Source of the DNA: Lachnospiraceae bacterium
Lineage (GTDB): Bacteria; Bacillota; Clostridia; Lachnospirales; Lachnospiraceae
Length of the DNA: 64,000 nucleotides
NCBI GenBank assembly: GCA_910575275.1
Contig: CAJTEE010000004.1
Span: forward strand, 105,703-169,702
Direction of reading: 5' to 3'
Made by a program: the position numbers and the translations under genes. The notes under the pieces were generated by a model. That model was not told the origin of the DNA. It ran no database searches and saw nothing but the letters and a program-made list of their open reading frames with translations. This document shows, in pieces, positions 1 through 8,793 of this stretch (the stretch's first letter is position 1; each line of letters opens with the position of its first letter).

Positions 1-337
1 AGATTTCGCGAACCCGCTTCGTGAGCTCTAAAGTTCTCTGCACAAACCGGGAGCTCATGGACAGAGGCTCGATTTTCCGAAGTTCTGCGGCCGTTTTCAC
101 AAAGGAAGCCTCCACGGGCATTAACATCAGGGAATCGTTCATGATCTTGGCCACGTCGGGATCAAAGAGGCGGCGCGCTATGCGGTGGCCCTCGATGTTC
201 TTTTCAAATACCTCGTCGTTTTCAACGCCCTTTCCAAAGTCCGTCCAGTCCTCCAGAAAATGGTGGAAGAAGGCAACGGGGACGCGGTCTACCGGCTTAT
301 TCGCCAGCACATTGAGAAATCTTTCACGTTTTGTCAT
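1..337 (-). CDS. Uroporphyrinogen decarboxylase-family protein, 5' part only
   Basis: The reverse strand is open from an ATG to the window edge, giving about 112 residues that begin MTKRERFLNVLANKPVDRVP and continue through AFFHHFLEDW. The opening, with an 'RERFLNVLANKPVDRVPV' pattern, is typical of the URO-D / MtaA-CmuA superfamily. In anaerobes these proteins are more often corrinoid-dependent methyltransferases or O-demethylase components than the haem enzyme HemE; which one applies cannot be decided from the N-terminus. An AAAGGAG ribosome binding site lies about 8 nt upstream of the ATG. The gene is divergent from the LysR regulator and shares a 127-bp intergenic region with it, so it is a plausible target of that regulator (inference). 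The 3' part lies outside the window. Confidence 0.7.
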   Translation of the reverse strand, partial: MTKRERFLNVLANKPVDRVPVAFFHHFLEDWTDFGKGVENDEVFEKNIEGHRIARRLFDPDVAKIMNDSLMLMPVEASFVKTAAELRKIEPLSMSSRFVQRTLELTKRVREI

Positions 338-464
338 AGCAGAATCTCCTTTATATTTGACAGATTTGATAAATTCATGGTATCATGGAAACAGTTTTTT
401 GAATAATATATATAAAATCCCGGGTTATGAAAAAAAGCTATAAGAGGCACAAGGGGAGGCAGAT

Positions 465-1409
465 TTGAAGATCACGGTTCTGAAATATTTCATTACGCTG
501 GCGGAATCGCAGTCGATCAATGAGGCGGCACAAAAGCTGTACATCGCCCAGCCAAGCCTCACCAAGGCACTGCAGCTCTTTGAGAAGGAGATCGGTGTGC
601 AGCTCTTTTTGCGGATGCAGTCAGGAATTCAGCTCACCGAAGCCGGAAAGAAAATCCTTCCGGAGGCAAAGCAGATGGTGGAATATTATAACGGCTGGCT
701 GAGCCTTTCAGAGAAACGCCCTCTGGAGGCCGTGGACATCTACATCCAGGCGTCCTTTCCGAATTTTTTGCTTCCGAAGGTCGTGCTTCAGTTAAAAAAG
801 CTTCATCCCGGCCTGCGCATCCACTGTGAGGACCACAGGATGCCGGAGCAGTACATTTCTCAGAATTTAGAGCGGCCGGTGCTCGCGCTTTTCGTATGCG
901 GGCAGAAGGAGCTGATGGAAAAGTGCGTGCGGGCACAGGGAAACCAACCGCTCATTCTTTTTCGGGGAGAGTATTGCTGTCTTGTGAGCAGACACAGCAG
1001 CCTGGCTAAAAAGGAATGTGTGACGCCGGAGGATCTTAAGAGCCAGTATTTGGCACTGAAATCCAGATGGGATGCGCCTGCCACAGCCTTGCAGCCGCTG
1101 CTGCATGAAATCATTCCGACCGTCTCTCCGGCGCAGGTCCTCCAGCTTGATTCGGTGGACAGCATCATTAAGCTTGTACGTACCCAGTCCGATGTCTATG
1201 CCCTTTCCTATTATCCGATTTTAAAGCGGTACCCGGGTGTGGCAGAGGGAGAATTGGTCCCTATCCCCTTCGAGGGGGACTATACAAAGGGAGACTTCTG
1301 CCTGTTTTATTCCAGAAAAGCCGCCCATCAGTATCCGGTTTTACAGGAGCTGTTATTAGAAATCCAAAACGCCGCTGCCGGATTTCTGGCAGAAACCGAC
1401 GCTGATTAA
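465..1409 (+). CDS. LysR-family transcriptional regulator
   Basis: The 314-residue protein has the full LysR layout. A winged HTH occupies residues 1-60 (MKITVLKYFITLAESQSINE, then AAQKLYIAQPSLTKALQLFE and LTEAGKKILPEA), followed by a linker helix and a periplasmic-binding-like effector domain from about 90 to 300. The start is a TTG with AAGGGGAGG 5 nt upstream; no better start exists. It is transcribed away from the URO-D-family gene, the usual arrangement for a LysR protein controlling its divergent neighbour. The effector is unknown. A bidirectional terminator follows. Confidence 0.93.
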   Translation: MKITVLKYFITLAESQSINEAAQKLYIAQPSLTKALQLFEKEIGVQLFLRMQSGIQLTEAGKKILPEAKQMVEYYNGWLSLSEKRPLEAVDIYIQASFPNFLLPKVVLQLKKLHPGLRIHCEDHRMPEQYISQNLERPVLALFVCGQKELMEKCVRAQGNQPLILFRGEYCCLVSRHSSLAKKECVTPEDLKSQYLALKSRWDAPATALQPLLHEIIPTVSPAQVLQLDSVDSIIKLVRTQSDVYALSYYPILKRYPGVAEGELVPIPFEGDYTKGDFCLFYSRKAAHQYPVLQELLLEIQNAAAGFLAETDAD

Positions 1410-1481
1410 AAGACTGCAAAATCGAAGAAATTTAAAAAAGATTTCACAAAAAACGTGTATTTCAGACGAACAGACATGCAT

Positions 1482-1528
1482 AAAAAACTCCCGGCCCGCT
1501 GCAAATCGCAGAAAGCCGGGAGTTTTTT
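1482..1528. terminator. Bidirectional rho-independent terminator
   Basis: AAAAAACTCCCGGC at 1482-1495 pairs with GCCGGGAGTTTTTT at about 1515-1528. The hairpin has an A-tract on one side and a T-tract on the other, so it can end the LysR gene on the plus strand and the L,D-transpeptidase on the minus strand. It touches the stop codon of the latter. Confidence 0.9.
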
Positions 1529-2939
1529 ATTGGTTGTTATGGCAGATCACCGGAATTCCTTTGTATACATGCTCATAGACGACCGCTGCCGATTGGGGCG
1601 GCATATTGACGCAGCCGTGGGAGCCGCTGGTCCTGTAGATCGTTCCGCCGAATTTTCCGCGCCAGTTCGCATCATGCAGCCCGATACCGCCGTTAAACGG
1701 CATCCAGTATTTGACCGGGCTCTCATACTCGTAGCTGCCGTCGGCCAGCTTTTTACCGCGCAGGACACGGTTTCTCTCCTTGTAATTCAGCGTATAAAGC
1801 CCCTCCGGCGTCGTATGTCCTCTGGAGACATTTCCTGTGACGATCGGGCACTCCACGATACAGGTCCCGTTTTCGTAGAGGTATAAATGCTGATTCGCTA
1901 AATCCACCTCCACATAGGTCAGCCCATAGTCATTCCCGCTTCGGCTCGCGGCCGTACGCACGTACGCCGGCTCTCTCGTCTGGCTCTGGCACGTCTTTAC
2001 AGCCGCCACAAGCGCAGCCGTCTCGGCAGCCTGATCGATCTGCCAGCCGTAATTGCCGTTGACCGCTATGTCGTTCCCCGCCGTCGTGTGGAAGGGATGC
2101 GGCCTCCCGTACGTATCATACGTCTCCGACAGCCTTTGCACATAGGCAGCTGCCATCGCCTCGTCGACCTGGATATCCGTCCCGCTCGTGCCCTTTACCC
2201 ATTTCGCGATCTCCTCGCCCGAGAGGATCTCCTGCCGGTCGCCGAAGCTGTATGTAATTGTTACTTCGCGGAAGCGGTTCATCGTATCCAGCATCCGGTT
2301 TAAGGTTTCATCCGTCGATGAGACGCGGACCTTCTTGTAACAGTCCTCCTCCTGCAGCTTAAGGACCGTGCGCTGCTCGTTAAGCGCTGTCTTGACCACT
2401 GCCGCAAATCTCTCCATTTCAAGCTCTGTCCCAACGGTCTCCGGGATGATGGAGAATTCCTTTCCCTCCTCATACGGGGAGATATAGGCATCGGTCGTCG
2501 GTCTTGCCTCGGTCACAAACGGAAGGCCCGCAAGTATGGATTGGAGCTTCGCCTCGTCGAAGGACGTCTCCACGCCTACCCAGTAATAATTGGCCTCGCC
2601 CGGTCCGCTCTTTCGCCCGTTTTCATTCACCTGCTGCAGTACCTCATTTAGATCGCCTGTAACGGTTAGCTGATAACCGATATCCGTATCCTTGATGCTC
2701 GCCTCGCGTCCCTCGGCATCCTGTATTTTCAGTGTGTAATATCCCTTGTAGTATTGCTCGATCTGGTGTCTCGCTTCCTCGATGGTCATACCGGATACCG
2801 ACACGTTGTTGACCCGCGTCCCGTGTACGAAGCGATCCGTCTCCTCCTTCGCAGCAGCCAGCGCCGCCTGCGGCATGACTGCAGCCAGCCAAAGGATGGC
2901 AAGTCCTGCCGGCAAAAACTTCTTCCATACTTTTTTCAT
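1527..2939 (-). CDS. L,D-transpeptidase with YkuD domain and PG-binding repeats
   Basis: This 470-residue exported protein makes 3-3 crosslinks in peptidoglycan or attaches substituents to it. Residues 1-29 form a signal peptide or anchor (KKVWKKF, then a hydrophobic stretch ending AALAAA). The middle, about 35-290, resembles the duplicated PG_binding_4 / YkuD-associated module of clostridial L,D-transpeptidases. The YkuD domain is at about 345-470 and carries the active-site signature SHGCVNMP, preceded by the conserved histidine in GLHDANW. The catalytic cysteine is present, so it should be active and carbapenem-sensitive, as is known for the family. It appears monocistronic, with a strong promoter upstream. 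Confidence 0.93.
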   Translation of the reverse strand: MKKVWKKFLPAGLAILWLAAVMPQAALAAAKEETDRFVHGTRVNNVSVSGMTIEEARHQIEQYYKGYYTLKIQDAEGREASIKDTDIGYQLTVTGDLNEVLQQVNENGRKSGPGEANYYWVGVETSFDEAKLQSILAGLPFVTEARPTTDAYISPYEEGKEFSIIPETVGTELEMERFAAVVKTALNEQRTVLKLQEEDCYKKVRVSSTDETLNRMLDTMNRFREVTITYSFGDRQEILSGEEIAKWVKGTSGTDIQVDEAMAAAYVQRLSETYDTYGRPHPFHTTAGNDIAVNGNYGWQIDQAAETAALVAAVKTCQSQTREPAYVRTAASRSGNDYGLTYVEVDLANQHLYLYENGTCIVECPIVTGNVSRGHTTPEGLYTLNYKERNRVLRGKKLADGSYEYESPVKYWMPFNGGIGLHDANWRGKFGGTIYRTSGSHGCVNMPPQSAAVVYEHVYKGIPVICHNNQ

Positions 2940-2987
2940 GATCTTGTCCTGCTTTCTTTGTTACTCTGGGCCAATGGCACCTTTTAT

Positions 2988-3016
2988 ATTTTATCCACCG
3001 CAAGGCGGTCTGTCAA
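2988..3016 (-). promoter_or_regulatory. SigA-type promoter of the L,D-transpeptidase gene
   Basis: On the minus strand TTGACA (3011-3016) and TAAAAT (2988-2993) are separated by exactly 17 bp, ahead of the L,D-transpeptidase start at 2939. Confidence 0.75.
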
Positions 3017-3034
3017 GAGGCTTTCTGGCAGACT

Positions 3035-3061
3035 CAGGCCGCCGGTTTTGCCGGCGGCCTG
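3035..3061 (-). terminator. GC-rich hairpin after the flotillin gene
   Basis: AGGCCGCCGG pairs perfectly with CCGGCGGCCT across a 5-nt loop, 14 nt beyond the flotillin stop. There is no T-tract on either strand, so it may be a weak terminator or an RNA 3'-end stabiliser rather than a full intrinsic terminator. Confidence 0.45.
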
Positions 3062-3074
3062 GGCTTATGAAGTT

Positions 3075-4631
3075 TCAAGTTTCTTCCATCGTATCTCTTT
3101 CCGGAGCAGCCGCGGCTGCCTCGGCCCCGGGCAGGCCGGAAAAATTTAAGTTTCTGGTGATTTTGGCATCATACGTCTGCGCCTTTAAAATATCCCGGAA
3201 ATCCACACCGGTCGCCTCCGACATCGTATCAAAAACCTGCTGCATCACGGTTGCCGTATTGCCGGATATCTGGCTGACGCCGGAGCCGGAATCTCCTCCG
3301 TTTCCGTATATGTTGACCTTGCTGATGGAGGAGAGCGGTTTGGCGATCTCTGCGGCCATCTGCGGCATGATCTTTACTAGCATCTCCACAATAGCCGCAT
3401 TGTTGTACTTGGCATAGGCCTCGGCCTTCTTCTCCATACCTTCGGCCTCCGCGACGGCCTTCGCCTGGATTGCGGCCGCTTCGGCCTCTCCCTTTGCCCG
3501 GATCCCGGCCGCCTCCTGCTCGGAAGCAAAACGGGCCGCCTCGGCTTTCGCCTTTAAAGCCGCAGCTTCGGCCTCGGCCTTCGCCTTCATGGCCTCGGCC
3601 TCTGTCTCCTGCTCATATTTTTTGGCCTCCGCCTCCCTCTGGCGCTTTGCCAGCGTGGCGGCCGCCTCCTGCTCCACCTTATACCGCTCTGCATCGGCCT
3701 TTTTGTTGATCTCCGCATCCAAAAACTGCTGCTGGATCGCAACCTCCTGTTTCCGTAGCTCTGCCTCGCGCTCTGCCTTTGCGATCTGCGCGTTCACGGT
3801 TGCAGACTGAATCGTCTTCTCCTGCTCCTGCTTCTGGATCTCATAGGCCGCATCCGCCTCTGCCTTTTTGGTATCCGCCATTTTCTGAAGCTCGGACTGC
3901 TTGATGGCCAGCTCGTTGTTCTTTTGGGCGATCTCCGTCTGTGCGATGACGCGGGCGTCATTGGCGGATTTATCGGCTTCCGCCTGGGCAATGGCAATGT
4001 CCCGGTCCGCCTGGGCCTTTGCAATCGCCGCATCCTTCTTGATCCGGGAAGTATTATCGGCCCCAAGGTCTTTGATCAGGCCGTTTTCATCCGTAACATT
4101 CTGAATGTTGCAGGAAAGGATCTCGATTCCCAGCTTATCCATATCCTTGGACGCCTTGGACATCACCTGATCGGAAAAAGAATCCCGGTCCGTGTTGATT
4201 TCTTTCAGGGAAAGTGTACCAATGATTTCACGCATATTGCCCTGCAAGGAATCCTGCAGATCCATTGTGATGTCCACTGCTTTTTTGTTTAAAAAGTTTT
4301 TGGCCGCAAGCTTGATGCCGTCGGGCGTCGGGGAAATGCGGACCTTGGCAACGGCGTCCACGTTTACATTAATGAAATCGTTTGTCGGCACCGACTGCTC
4401 CGTCTTAATGTCCACCGTCATCTGACCGAGATACAATTTATCCAGCCGCTCCAGATACGGGATCTTCACACCCGCACGGCCAATCAGGACTCTGGAATCC
4501 TTTTTCAGTCCGGAGATAATGTAAGCCTGATCCGGCGGCGCTTTTACATAACCGCAGATGATAATGACAAGAAGCAGAATGACGACCGCCGCCACCACTG
4601 CCAGGGTAATAATAGAATCGCTGAAAATCAT
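3075..4631 (-). CDS. Flotillin-like SPFH-domain membrane protein
   Basis: This 518-residue protein is a bacterial flotillin (FloT/YqiK type), a scaffold of functional membrane microdomains. A transmembrane segment lies at residues 4-28 (ITLAVVAAVVILLLVIIICG). The SPFH/band-7 domain follows at about 30-210. A long alanine- and glutamate-rich coiled coil with many EAEAAA/KAKAEAE repeats spans about 215-420. A C-terminal oligomerisation tail follows. The start chosen is the ATG before IFSDSIITL, because AAAGGAG sits 7 nt upstream; the longer reading frame adds 11 residues without a ribosome binding site. No NfeD partner is adjacent. Confidence 0.9.
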   Translation of the reverse strand: MIFSDSIITLAVVAAVVILLLVIIICGYVKAPPDQAYIISGLKKDSRVLIGRAGVKIPYLERLDKLYLGQMTVDIKTEQSVPTNDFINVNVDAVAKVRISPTPDGIKLAAKNFLNKKAVDITMDLQDSLQGNMREIIGTLSLKEINTDRDSFSDQVMSKASKDMDKLGIEILSCNIQNVTDENGLIKDLGADNTSRIKKDAAIAKAQADRDIAIAQAEADKSANDARVIAQTEIAQKNNELAIKQSELQKMADTKKAEADAAYEIQKQEQEKTIQSATVNAQIAKAEREAELRKQEVAIQQQFLDAEINKKADAERYKVEQEAAATLAKRQREAEAKKYEQETEAEAMKAKAEAEAAALKAKAEAARFASEQEAAGIRAKGEAEAAAIQAKAVAEAEGMEKKAEAYAKYNNAAIVEMLVKIMPQMAAEIAKPLSSISKVNIYGNGGDSGSGVSQISGNTATVMQQVFDTMSEATGVDFRDILKAQTYDAKITRNLNFSGLPGAEAAAAAPERDTMEET

Positions 4632-4790
4632 AGGGGCTCCTTTCTGGTAAAATCTGTCTGTCACTTTAAGTTTTCTGATTATACGATTATATTACCACGT
4701 ATTGCGTCTCATTACAATGCGATTGTAAAAATGTAAAAAGATTGTAAGTTTTTGTCGAAACAGCGGAATCTGCCAGGATTTTTTATCGTA

Positions 4791-4819
4791 TTGACTCTGC
4801 CGGCGTCTCCTTTTATAAT
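4791..4819 (+). promoter_or_regulatory. SigA-type promoter of the debranching-enzyme gene
   Basis: TTGACT (4791-4796), a 17-bp spacer and TATAAT (4814-4819) lie just before the GGGGGA ribosome binding site and ATG at 4844. Confidence 0.85.
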
Positions 4820-4843
4820 AAAAAAAGAAAGGGGGACTTTCCC

Positions 4844-6976
4844 ATGAACTCCTACAATCAGAAATTTTTATCCGAGTATCCGCTTTCCATCACTCCGATG
4901 GCAGAGATCTGCGGATTCCCCGTGCGGCCTGGTATGTTTGAGATCAACGGTTCGTTTGCGCTCCAGGACGGTGTCAATTTTACGATCCATACGCAGGGAG
5001 GGACTGCCTGTGAGCTTCTTTTATTCCATCGCAGCGAGGAGGAACCGTTTGCCGTCCTGCCCTTCCCCGAACAGTATCGGATCGGGGACGTCTACTCCAT
5101 GATCGTATTCGGCCTGGACATCGAAACGATTGAGTATGCCTACCATGTGGACGGCCCTTATGACCCGGCAAAGGGGCTACTTTTTGATAAAAACACGATT
5201 CTTCTGGATCCCTATGCACTGGCGGTAGCCGGCCAGCGCATCTGGGGAGAATGCAGGGCAGGCGTTTACCACGCCCGCGTTGTCAAGGATTTATTCGACT
5301 GGGGTGCTACGCCGCAGTCCTCCAAGGACCTTTCCGACTTAATCATTTATGAGCTGCATGTCCGCGGCTTTACGTATCATCCCTCCTCCGGCGTCCGCCA
5401 CAGGGGGACCTTCGCCGGGCTCCGGGAAAAAATTCCCTATTTAAAAGAGCTCGGCATCAATGCCGTCGAGCTCATGCCGATTTTCGAATTTGACGAGACC
5501 ATGAATGCCAGGGAGGCTGACGGCAAACGCCTCCTCGATTACTGGGGCTACAATACCGTCGGCTTTTTTGCTCCCAATACAAGCTATACGGCCAGTGAAG
5601 AATATAACAGAGAGGGAACGGAGTTAAAGGAGCTGATACGGGCGCTGCATGACAATGGCATCGAAGTGATTCTTGACGTCGTGTTTAACCACACGGCCGA
5701 AGGAAATGAACAGGGACCCGTCTTCAGCTTTAAGGGCTTTGACAATAAAGTCTACTACATGCTGACTCCGGATGGGAACTATTATAACTTCAGCGGATGC
5801 GGCAACACCTTAAACTGCAACCATCCGATCGTCCAGCAGATGATCCTGGAATGCCTGCGGCACTGGACCATCCGTTACCGGGTGGATGGGTTCCGTTTTG
5901 ACTTAGCCAGCATCTTAGGCCGCAACGAGGACGGCTCCCCGATGAACAATCCGCCGCTCCTTAAAACACTCGCCAATGACCCGCTTCTTGCCAACGTTAA
6001 ACTGATTGCGGAGGCTTGGGATGCCGCCGGGCTTTATCAGGTCGGCCGCTTCCCGGCACATAAACGGTGGGCAGAGTGGAACGGCCGCTACAGAGATTCG
6101 ATCCGCGGCTTTTTGAAGGGGCAGAATTGGGAGGCATGGAATGCGGCCTACAGTATTTCCGGCTCTGATGATCTGTACGGCGACTTCGAAGATAACGGAA
6201 GCAGCGGGTATGCTGGATACAATTCCTCCATCAATTTCCTCACCTGCCACGACGGCTTCACCCTGTACGACCTGTATTCCTACAACGATAAGCATAATGA
6301 AGCGAACGGCTGGAACAACACCGACGGTAGCAATGACAACCGGAGCTGGAACTGCGGCGCCGAGGGGGATACCATGGACCCGGAGGTCCTGACGCTGCGT
6401 TTCCGCATGATCCGCAACGCCTGCACCGTCCTTTTATGCAGCCGCGGCACGCCGATGTTTTTGGCCGGAGACGAGTTCGGAAATACACAGTACGGCAACA
6501 ACAATGCCTATTGCCAGGACAATGAAATTTCTTGGCTGGACTGGTCGCTTTTAGAGAAAAACCGCGACCTGTTTGACTTTTTTAAGTTCATGATCGCGTT
6601 CCGCAAAGAGCATTCGGTGATCCGGCAAAAGCTTCCAGCCGCTGTCTGCGGCATGGATGCCCTTCATACACACGACCTCAGAGCCGAAAAGACCACAATC
6701 CCGCAGGACGCCCGGACATTCTGCATCAGCTTTGCGGGCTATGATCCTAAAAAGCGCCGGGATGACATTGTATACGTCTCCATCAACTCCTATTGGGAGC
6801 CCGTGGAGATCAGTCTCCCCTCACTCGGCCGCTACGGCGCCTGGTATCTGAATGTCAACACGTACGGCGATGCAGACGGCCGCTTTTTCTATCCGCCGGG
6901 AAAGGAGATCCACATCAACGGCTCATTTGTCTTACAGCCGCGGTCCGTCGCCGTGTTTACCCGTAGGGATTTTTAG
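4844..6976 (+). CDS. glgX: Glycogen debranching enzyme, GlgX/isoamylase type (GH13)
   Basis: This 710-residue enzyme hydrolyses alpha-1,6 branches of glycogen or limit dextrin. A CBM48/isoamylase N-terminal domain spans about 20-130. The GH13 barrel follows: region II is VDGFRFDLAS with the nucleophile Asp, region III is LIAEAWDAAG with the acid Glu, region IV is FLTCHDGF with the third acidic residue, and region I is DVVFNHTAEG. A C-terminal beta domain closes the protein. Length and motif spacing match GlgX/TreX. Another glycogen gene, glgD, lies at the far end of the window. The gene converges on ccdA-tlpA across a long palindrome that starts 2 nt after the stop. Confidence 0.9.
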   Translation: MNSYNQKFLSEYPLSITPMAEICGFPVRPGMFEINGSFALQDGVNFTIHTQGGTACELLLFHRSEEEPFAVLPFPEQYRIGDVYSMIVFGLDIETIEYAYHVDGPYDPAKGLLFDKNTILLDPYALAVAGQRIWGECRAGVYHARVVKDLFDWGATPQSSKDLSDLIIYELHVRGFTYHPSSGVRHRGTFAGLREKIPYLKELGINAVELMPIFEFDETMNAREADGKRLLDYWGYNTVGFFAPNTSYTASEEYNREGTELKELIRALHDNGIEVILDVVFNHTAEGNEQGPVFSFKGFDNKVYYMLTPDGNYYNFSGCGNTLNCNHPIVQQMILECLRHWTIRYRVDGFRFDLASILGRNEDGSPMNNPPLLKTLANDPLLANVKLIAEAWDAAGLYQVGRFPAHKRWAEWNGRYRDSIRGFLKGQNWEAWNAAYSISGSDDLYGDFEDNGSSGYAGYNSSINFLTCHDGFTLYDLYSYNDKHNEANGWNNTDGSNDNRSWNCGAEGDTMDPEVLTLRFRMIRNACTVLLCSRGTPMFLAGDEFGNTQYGNNNAYCQDNEISWLDWSLLEKNRDLFDFFKFMIAFRKEHSVIRQKLPAAVCGMDALHTHDLRAEKTTIPQDARTFCISFAGYDPKKRRDDIVYVSINSYWEPVEISLPSLGRYGAWYLNVNTYGDADGRFFYPPGKEIHINGSFVLQPRSVAVFTRRDF

Positions 6977-6977
6977 C

Positions 6978-7133
6978 GTACTGTCTGCATTATATCTGGC
7001 AAACCTCCGCAGGGTATTCGTTCATCTGCAAGGCGGATTTTCGACGGCGTATCGGTGGCTACGGCTAGAAAATCTAACGCGGCAGATGGGCGAATACCCT
7101 GCGGAGGTTTGCCAGATATAATGCGGTCAGTAC
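6978..7133. repeat. 156-bp palindromic element between convergent genes
   Basis: Two perfect 34-bp arms (6987-7020 and 7091-7124) are exact inverted complements. Outside them GTACTG (6978-6983) pairs with CAGTAC (7128-7133). Inside, CATCTGC pairs with GCAGATG and GATTTTC with GAAAATC. Nearly the whole intergenic space is therefore one long hairpin. It could be a MITE or REP-like element, or a two-way transcription barrier. It shares no sequence with the element at 25438. Confidence 0.85.
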
Positions 7134-7141
7134 ATTAGGCC

Positions 7142-8395
7142 TCAGTGCCTCTTTCCCTCTAGCGTCTGCCGGATGATGTCCCGCATAACGGCTTCGTCAA
7201 TCCGTCCGCTTACGTACCCGAATACATTGCCGTCTGCATCAATCATAAACGTAGTCGGGAGGGAATAGACGCCGTAGCCTGCAAACTGCTCACCGGATTC
7301 ATCCATGAGCACCGGATAGGTGTAACCGTTTTCTTCCAGAAAATCCGTGATCCCCTGCTTTGTCTGCTCCTGTCCCTGTGAGGGACCCGCAACGCCTAAT
7401 ATCACGACGGAATCATCCCCGTTCTCCTGGTATTCCTCATAAATTTTCTGAATATCCGGCATCTCGGCTCGGCACGGCGGGCACCAGGTCGCCCAGAAAT
7501 TGAGAAATATGACCTTCCCTTTATAATCCGACAGCGTATGGCTGTTCCCGAACTGGTCCGTCAGTGTAAAGTCAATGGCCGGGGGAAGCGTTTCCTCGGC
7601 CTCTGTCTCCGGCTCCTTGGAGGCCGCCGGCGGCTCGTTCTCCTCCTCTGCTTTTTGCGTGGCTTCCCGGGGAGCCGGGGGGGCGCCCGCCGGATTCAGC
7701 TTTCCCGTAAACATAAGAGCCCCCATGAGAAGCATAAGGACACCGCCCGCCTTCACCGTGTATTTCACCACCTGGCCATGCCTTTTAAAGAACCCCAGCA
7801 GGGAGGCGGCAAAAAAGCCCACGGCCAGAAACGGCAGCACAAAGCCCGCCGTATAAACGCCGATCAAGAGGAGGCCGGCTGTCTGTGTGGACGCAGAGGC
7901 GGCCATGAGCAGCACACTGGCCAGCGCGGGCCCCACACAGGGCGTCCAGGCAAAGCTGAACGTAAATCCCATGAGAAACGCCGTCACGGGGGACATGGCG
8001 ATCGCCTCCATCCGAAACGGGAGGCGGTACTCCCTCTCCAGCGCTGAGGCCGTCCCAAACACGCCCAACTGATACAGGCCGAATAAGAAGACAATCCCCC
8101 CTCCGATCCTGGCAAAGAGCTGCTGTCTGCTGTGAAAGAAGCGGCCGGCCGCCGTCATCCCAAGCCCCAAAAGCAGGAACGCAAAGCTGACCCCCACGAC
8201 AAAAAACAATGTATTCCCCATGACCTTCCTTCGGTCATATTGGATACGCCCATCCTCCCCTGTCGTTTTCGTCCCGCCTGACAAATATCCGATATAGAGC
8301 GGTAAAAGCGGGAGAATACACGGGGAAAAGAAGCTTACGATCCCCTGTAAAAATACGGTCAGCGCAGATATCTGTATGTCGAACGAAAAGCCCAT
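7142..8395 (-). CDS. CcdA-TlpA fusion: membrane thiol reductase with thioredoxin domain
   Basis: This 417-residue fusion moves reducing equivalents across the membrane to an extracytoplasmic thioredoxin-like domain. Residues 1-240 are a CcdA/DsbD-type six-helix domain with the paired cysteines in FSPCILPL and WTPCVGPA. A short acidic linker rich in Glu, Pro and Ala follows at about 245-275. The TlpA/redoxin domain (280-417) has the CXXC site WCPPC and the cis-proline loop YSLPTTF. CcdA and TlpA are separate proteins in many bacteria, and their fusion here assures pairing. AAAGGAGG lies 7 nt before the ATG. Confidence 0.93.
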   Translation of the reverse strand: MGFSFDIQISALTVFLQGIVSFFSPCILPLLPLYIGYLSGGTKTTGEDGRIQYDRRKVMGNTLFFVVGVSFAFLLLGLGMTAAGRFFHSRQQLFARIGGGIVFLFGLYQLGVFGTASALEREYRLPFRMEAIAMSPVTAFLMGFTFSFAWTPCVGPALASVLLMAASASTQTAGLLLIGVYTAGFVLPFLAVGFFAASLLGFFKRHGQVVKYTVKAGGVLMLLMGALMFTGKLNPAGAPPAPREATQKAEEENEPPAASKEPETEAEETLPPAIDFTLTDQFGNSHTLSDYKGKVIFLNFWATWCPPCRAEMPDIQKIYEEYQENGDDSVVILGVAGPSQGQEQTKQGITDFLEENGYTYPVLMDESGEQFAGYGVYSLPTTFMIDADGNVFGYVSGRIDEAVMRDIIRQTLEGKRH

Positions 8396-8428
8396 GATCT
8401 GCCTCCTTTGAATCTCTTTCTTACATAT

Positions 8429-8457
8429 ATCATATCCTATAGGCTTGTCATTTTCAA
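8429..8457 (-). promoter_or_regulatory. Promoter of the ccdA-tlpA gene
   Basis: On the minus strand TTGAAA (8452-8457) and TATGAT (8429-8434) are 17 bp apart, about 35 bp before the start codon. This marks ccdA-tlpA as an independent unit and places resident chromosomal sequence up to at least 8457. Confidence 0.65.
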
Positions 8458-8565
8458 GGCATGAATTCTGTATGCCTGTATGTCTTCATTCCCATACAAG
8501 TTCCTATGGCCTGGTTGGTCGCCAAACCAAGCTCGTCCTTCTAAAGTTCTGCCACGATGTGTTGG

Positions 8566-8715
8566 TTAGTATGGAGTTTGGACAATATATCGGCCAGTAT
8601 TCAATATCTGACAAAAATACTTCTTCCATGAAATAAATTCATTTTCAAAATCTTGTGTATAAATTCCAATATCTATTCCGTTTGCATGAATTGTTTCCTT
8701 AATTATTTTTCCCAT
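8566..8715 (-). pseudogene. 5' remnant of a KilA-N-domain protein gene
   Basis: The first 29 or so residues, GKIIKETIHANGIDIGIY followed by TQDFENEFIS, match the usual start of KilA-N / RhuM-like proteins of phages and integrative elements. The family then continues with an SLTDIA-type motif, but here the reading changes to WKKYFCQILN and stops after about 50 residues. An AGGAGG sequence 4 nt upstream shows the original start was intact. I read it as a gene cut off at about 8632 by an old insertion or deletion. The 130 bp between it and the ccdA promoter show no coding signal I recognise. Confidence 0.5.
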
Positions 8716-8793
8716 TACTCCTCCTGTAATAATATTACAAACTTTCTCAGGCATTGTAATTGTTACTTCTCTTAGATATATTCTGCCGAATAG

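Noticed and set aside
3470-3810. Plus-strand Pro/Ala/Ser-rich frames opposite the flotillin gene
   Set aside because: They are mirror images of the EA-rich coiled-coil codons and have no start signals.
8445-8636. 63-residue plus-strand frame next to the KilA-N remnant
   Set aside because: It has no ribosome binding site, overlaps the ccdA-tlpA promoter and is antisense to the remnant.
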